Below, in pieces: positions 60,710-64,000 of a DNA stretch of 64,000 nucleotides (positions are counted from its first letter, which is position 1; each line of letters starts with the position of its first letter). This stretch comes from Myxococcales bacterium. GTDB lineage: Bacteria; Myxococcota_A; Polyangia; Polyangiales; Polyangiaceae. The stretch spans positions 124,001-188,000 of the forward strand of contig JADJCA010000007.1 in NCBI GenBank assembly GCA_016703425.1, given 5' to 3'. The position numbers were made by a program, and so were the translations under genes. Below the pieces are notes generated by a model. It made no database searches. It was not told the origin of the DNA and saw nothing but the letters and a program-made list of their open reading frames with translations.

Positions 60710-61822
60710 CTACTTCTTCTTCGGCGGCTTGGGCGGCGCGGGGCGCGGCGGCGCCTTCGCGACGGGCTTGGCGATCGGCGGTGTTGGCGCGGGCGTTGGC
60801 GGCGGCGTCACGGCCGACGTGAGCGGCTTGCCGTCGCATCGAAGGAGCTCGGTGCGCGTCAGGAACCGCGGGTCGTCGTGCACCGCCAGCTCTTTGGGCG
60901 ACGGCGAGAGAAAATCGTCGATGGCGCCCACGACGTAGAAGCGCTGACCGCGGAGGAGTGCGTCTTTGGCGATGGCGTCGCTGCTGGCGGGGTCGGCCGT
61001 CTTGCCGTCTGTCTTGCCGTCTGTCTTGCCATCTGTCTTGCCAGACGGCTTTCCGTCGGCCTTGCCGGGCGCCTTGGCGGCAGCCTTCGGGTCCATCTTC
61101 GCGTTCGCCTTGGGGTCGGCCTTCGCGCTGGCGCCGCCTTTGGGCGGAGTCTTCTCGAGGCCGTCGCTGCCGTAGGTGTGAGTTCGGTACCGGTAGCAGC
61201 GGCCACCGGCGAGGTCGACGAGCGTCGCCGCGCCTCCGCCTTTGGAGAGCATCTCCGGCGACGGGAGCTCGCCCACCTTCGTCGCGGCGATGAACATGTC
61301 GCGCGCGGTGCCACACACGCCGATGAAGAAGGTCGTGGAGCCACGCTCACCAGCCGCCACGGAAACGGCGCGCGCGCCGACCGCCAACACCGTGGCGCCA
61401 GCGCCCTCGTTGTCGAAGAACACGCGGGCAACCGTCGGATGCTCCACCTCGAAGGGGGTGGGTCGGCCCGTGGCGAGACGCACCGCTTGGGTCTCGTCTG
61501 CTCGGTCGGAAAAGGGGATGCGGAGGAGCATCTCTTGTTTTCCGCAGGTGCCGTCGACGCGCACGCGGAGACGTCCCGGGTGGTCGACGAGGTAGGTGTC
61601 GGCGGGCAACGTGACGCGCAGCGAAGGCGCATTCTTCTTCACGCGACCCAAGACCTCTTCGTCGAAGACCACCTCGAGGCCCTCGTCGGGGATGTCGACG
61701 CCTTGCACGGTCAGGTCGAACGAGTAGGGCGACGACTTGATGGGATCGGCTTTGGCACGCGGCGCGCAAGAAGCGCCCATCACGGCCAAGGCCAGCGCCA
61801 TCAAGCGAACGGTCGCCCACAT
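60710..61822 (-). CDS. Lipoprotein with PEGA-like domain and Lys/Gly/Asp repeats
   Basis: The 370-residue protein has a signal with lipobox MGASC. A first beta domain (LTVQGVDIPDEGLEVVFDEE ... LRVRVDGTCGKQ) and a second (VARVFFDNEGAGATVLAVG) are followed by a tract of GKTDGKTDGKTDGK repeats (about residues 240-275, encoded by direct nucleotide repeats) and a Pro/Ala/Lys tail ending PPKPPKKK. The basic tail may touch peptidoglycan or nucleic acid. It starts the block that runs through the transglycosylase to addA, with a 54-base gap. Confidence 0.7.
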   Translation of the reverse strand: MWATVRLMALALAVMGASCAPRAKADPIKSSPYSFDLTVQGVDIPDEGLEVVFDEEVLGRVKKNAPSLRVTLPADTYLVDHPGRLRVRVDGTCGKQEMLLRIPFSDRADETQAVRLATGRPTPFEVEHPTVARVFFDNEGAGATVLAVGARAVSVAAGERGSTTFFIGVCGTARDMFIAATKVGELPSPEMLSKGGGAATLVDLAGGRCYRYRTHTYGSDGLEKTPPKGGASAKADPKANAKMDPKAAAKAPGKADGKPSGKTDGKTDGKTDGKTADPASSDAIAKDALLRGQRFYVVGAIDDFLSPSPKELAVHDDPRFLTRTELLRCDGKPLTSAVTPPPTPAPTPPIAKPVAKAPPRPAPPKPPKKK

Positions 61823-61878
61823 GCTCGCCGCAGCCTAAATCACTGGGCCCCATCGCTGGGGTCCTATTTGGTCTGGCG

Positions 61879-61902
61879 CCGGTTCGCGAACGACCTCGAC
61901 CT
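61879..61902 (+). repeat. Left copy of a 24-bp direct repeat flanking the insertion sequence
   Basis: The 24 bases start CCGGTTCGCGAACGACC and are identical to 63245-63268. They contain the palindrome GTTCGCGAAC. The copy abuts the left end of the IS. Confidence 0.9.
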
Positions 61903-63244
61903 GAGCGGTCAAGGAGATAGGTGACAGTCCATGGAGATGGGTGACACTTTCGGCGGATGGATTTTCTACTCTGCGGCTATCGCTGATTCTTTCCCTATTT
62001 CTTCTGTGGCGACTGAGGGGATGAATCGCCTTTCTCTTTCGTCGTAGTGACCGAGGTCACGGGCTACGAAGCTCACCAGCCACTTCCCGTCCTCAACCTC
62101 TCGAAGTCCGACCTGCTCGTCGACGAGCGACGCCGTCAGGCTGAAGCGCCGACGCCGATCGATCGCGACAATGCCTCCCTTCCAAACGGGTCGAGTCATG
62201 TCGCAGGGGGTAACTGGGCTTCGGCACCTCGCCCTTCCAGACGCGCGGCGAAGGCTCGTACGCGCTGGCTGGGGTTCGGTCGCCAAGCGCCTCGTGGGGC
62301 CGCTGTTCGTTGAAGCACGAGCGCCAGGCGTCAAAGCGTTCCTGTTGGCCGAGCAGCGTCCGAGCCGCAGGACGTGTCGTTTCTGCTTTCAACGTGCGAT
62401 GCATCCGTTCGTGGCGTCCGTTCTGCTGCGGACACCCAGGCTCGATTCGCTCGTGGAGGATCCCGAGTCGCGCGAGCCACGCTCCGAGTCGACTCAATCC
62501 AAAGAGCGCACGCGGCGAAACGAAGGGCTCGCCGTTGTCGCTTCGAATAGCTCGCGGCAGGCCTTTTTCCCTGAAGATGTGCTCGAGTGCCGCTCGCACG
62601 CCCTTGCCGGCCGTCCCGTCGAAGGCCTCGCACACGAGCACGTACCGGCTGAAAGCGTCGGTGACCGTAAACGGGTAGCAGACCGTCCCGTCTCCGAGCT
62701 CAAACTGCCCTTTGAAGTCCATGCACCACAGCTCGTTGGGGCCCTTCGCGTCCGTCAGCGGCGCGCGATAAGCCGCCACCCGCCCGCGACGACGTCGCGG
62801 CACTGTCAGCTGTTGGCGACGAAGCACGTTGGCAATCGTTGTTCGGCTCGGCAGCTCTACGCCGGGGTGCTCCGATATCAGAAGCACCCTGAGCTTCTTC
62901 GGACCCCACGTCGGATGTCGCCGCCGCGCGTCGACGATGAGGCTCACGAACTGTTCCGCCAGCGCCGTCGGCGTCTGCTTGGGCCGTTGCGACAGGTCCA
63001 CGAGCCCGGCATCGCCCCCAAGCTTCGTAGCGCTCGACGTACTTGTAGCCGGTCTTCCGGCTCACGCCGTACTCCCGACTCAGCTCCGTCATTCGCTCCC
63101 CCGCGCGGTAGCGAAGCACCAGTGAATTTCGTTGTTCCAAGACACTCTTCGCTTTCCAAACCACGGCACCTTCTGCCGTTGTTCGCATGCCGGAGTGTCA
63201 CCTATCTCCTTGGACTGCTCTGTTACCTATCTCCTTAGACTGTA
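61903..63244 (-). mobile_element. IS481-type insertion sequence
   Basis: Both ends carry two iterations of a 16-base motif: AAGGAGATAGGTGACA at 61911-61926 and ATGGAGATGGGTGACA at 61931-61946 on the left. On the right, inverted copies lie at 63196-63211 and 63221-63236 (one with a T-to-A change). The right end finishes GACTGTAC, similar to known IS481-group ends. The element holds one transposase gene on the minus strand. Exact terminal bases are uncertain by a few positions. Confidence 0.8.
61966..63188 (-). pseudogene. IS481-family DDE transposase with two frameshifts
   Basis: From the ATG at 63188 the product has an N-terminal helix-turn-helix (ERMTELSREYGVSRKTGYKY), then the frame changes at a C5 run (63015-63019) into GDAGLVDLSQRP. 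The integrase core follows with Asp in WCMDFKGQF, Asp in RSDNGEPF and Glu in NGRHERMHRTLK. A second change at a G5 run (62206-62210) leads into the C-terminal RPVWKGGIVAID ... DEQVGLREVEDGKWLVSF. Removing one base from each run restores a single 400-residue protein. So either both runs are mis-sequenced or the gene is inactive. Confidence 0.85.
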
Positions 63245-63257
63245 CCGGTTCGCGAAC

Positions 63258-63268
<11 letters not shown>
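63245..63268 (+). repeat. Right copy of the 24-bp direct repeat
   Basis: Identical to 61879-61902; here it continues directly into the hexanucleotide array, whose first units form its last 11 bases. Confidence 0.9.
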
Positions 63269-63451
<183 letters not shown>

Positions 63452-63640
63452 GACAACCGTGGTCGATGGGCCGGGCAAAGGCGCTTGCCATGTGTGCCTT
63501 GCAACTTGTTGCGAGGCGCTCGCAAGCGATGCGACGTGGCCCCGGCGCGGCTTCGTGAACAATCGCGGCGTTGCGCGCGCGCGCGGGCGTGGCGGCCGTG
63601 GCGCGCTCCGTGCTGACCCTTCGCCGGGAGCAGCCGAGCA

Positions 63641-64000
63641 ATGAGGTGGCGGGGCATCGTTGGCGTCGGATTCATGGTGTCGTGCGCTGGGCACGCCGCG
63701 GAGCCTCCGGCTGGCGAGACCGCCGACTCGTCGCCTGTCGCCGAGTCCGAGAGCACGGCGGCGCGCGATGCCGCCACGGCCAGCAACGACGCGACGAGCG
63801 ACATCGACGCGCGAGGCGCCGAAGCCTCGACCGCGAACGACGCCAGCACGAGCGCGCCGGACGATGCAGGCGCCGACGCCACCGGCACGGACGCCGACGC
63901 CGACGCGGCCACCGACGCGAGCGCCAGCACGGACGCCAGCGCTGCAGCCGATGCGACCGACGCGAAGGCGCCCGCCGACGCGACCTCGCCCACCGATGCG
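63641..64000 (+). CDS. Lipoprotein, N-terminal part (cut by window end)
   Basis: The ATG at 63641 starts MRWRGIVGVGFMVSC, a short lipoprotein signal, then a very long Asp/Ala/Ser/Thr linker (for example DADADAATDASASTDASA) that runs to the end of the window. The frame remains open. Such linkers precede RCC1, NHL or Cys-rich domains in the other lipoproteins of this window. The function of the missing part cannot be known. Confidence 0.7.
   Translation, partial: MRWRGIVGVGFMVSCAGHAAEPPAGETADSSPVAESESTAARDAATASNDATSDIDARGAEASTANDASTSAPDDAGADATGTDADADAATDASASTDASAAADATDAKAPADATSPTDA

Noticed and set aside
59600..61316. Long minus-strand open frame continuing upstream of the transglycosylase start
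   Set aside because: Before the ATG at 60170 it is Arg/Gly/Ala-rich shadow coding opposite or beside the lipoprotein and coiled-coil genes; only the part from 60170 on has protein features.

Overview
The window is very GC-rich (roughly 70% by eye) with a strong G/C preference at third codon positions. It carries many secreted lipoproteins with Asp/Ala/Gly/Ser-rich linkers behind the lipobox Cys, at least three proteins ending in a MYXO-CTERM-like tail (Cys-bearing linker, one helix, Arg cluster), RCC1 and NHL propellers, an FHA-type sigma-54 activator relative and an AgmX-like C-terminal domain. This points to a large-genome soil myxobacterium (Myxococcota, probably order Polyangiales). The assignment is inference; no rRNA or tRNA gene is visible in the window.

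Layout. 1-3100 (+): end of a DUF4350-like protein, a MoxR AAA ATPase and a DUF58 protein. 3176-9136 (-): a multi-S1-domain RNA-binding protein, a PlsB-like acyltransferase and a MYXO-CTERM lipoprotein propeller. 9264-10673 (+): an RCC1 lipoprotein. 10708-19786: a probable aromatic or alicyclic acyl-CoA catabolic region on the minus strand in two blocks (creatininase-family hydrolase plus benzoate-CoA-ligase-like enzyme; OYE reductase, acyl-CoA dehydrogenase, enoyl-CoA hydratase, RidA, with Sua5/TsaC upstream), interrupted by a plus-strand trypsin-like protease. 20955-25928 (-): a MacA/MacB-type exporter with two tandem permeases and an ATPase carrying extra membrane helices. 26293-28365 (+): an ECF sigma factor and a one-helix partner with an AgmX-like tail. 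29398-29997 (+): a MazE/MazF-type toxin-antitoxin pair with a clear dyad operator. 30237-41419: lipoproteins, a small basic protein, a metallophosphoesterase, and an S55-peptidase-like protein coupled to a propeller protein. 41420-45784: a palindrome and hexanucleotide array, an FHA/AAA+/FIS regulator lacking GAFTGA, a Gly-rich lipoprotein and a PEGA-like protein. 45857-51104: esterase, membrane di-iron hydroxylase, TrmL, Cys-rich MYXO-CTERM protein and a RadC-like protein. 51114-61822 (-): a tightly coupled block of lipoprotein, coiled-coil protein, lytic transglycosylase (frameshifted), AddB and AddA. 61879-63451: a decayed or mis-sequenced IS481-type element between two 24-bp direct repeats, next to a second hexanucleotide array. 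The window ends inside a lipoprotein gene.

Main points for follow-up: a palindrome with core AATTAGCATGCTAATT occurs twice (13226 and 41580), and its central ATG opens a small ORF each time, one of them an Asp-Leu/Asp-Pro repeat peptide; the sigma-54-activator relative lacks GAFTGA; the ABC ATPase carries its own membrane domain; the transglycosylase upstream of addB has one frameshift and the transposase has two; and the CoA-ester cluster combines RidA, an OYE with a fibronectin-like tail and a divergent creatininase-fold enzyme.
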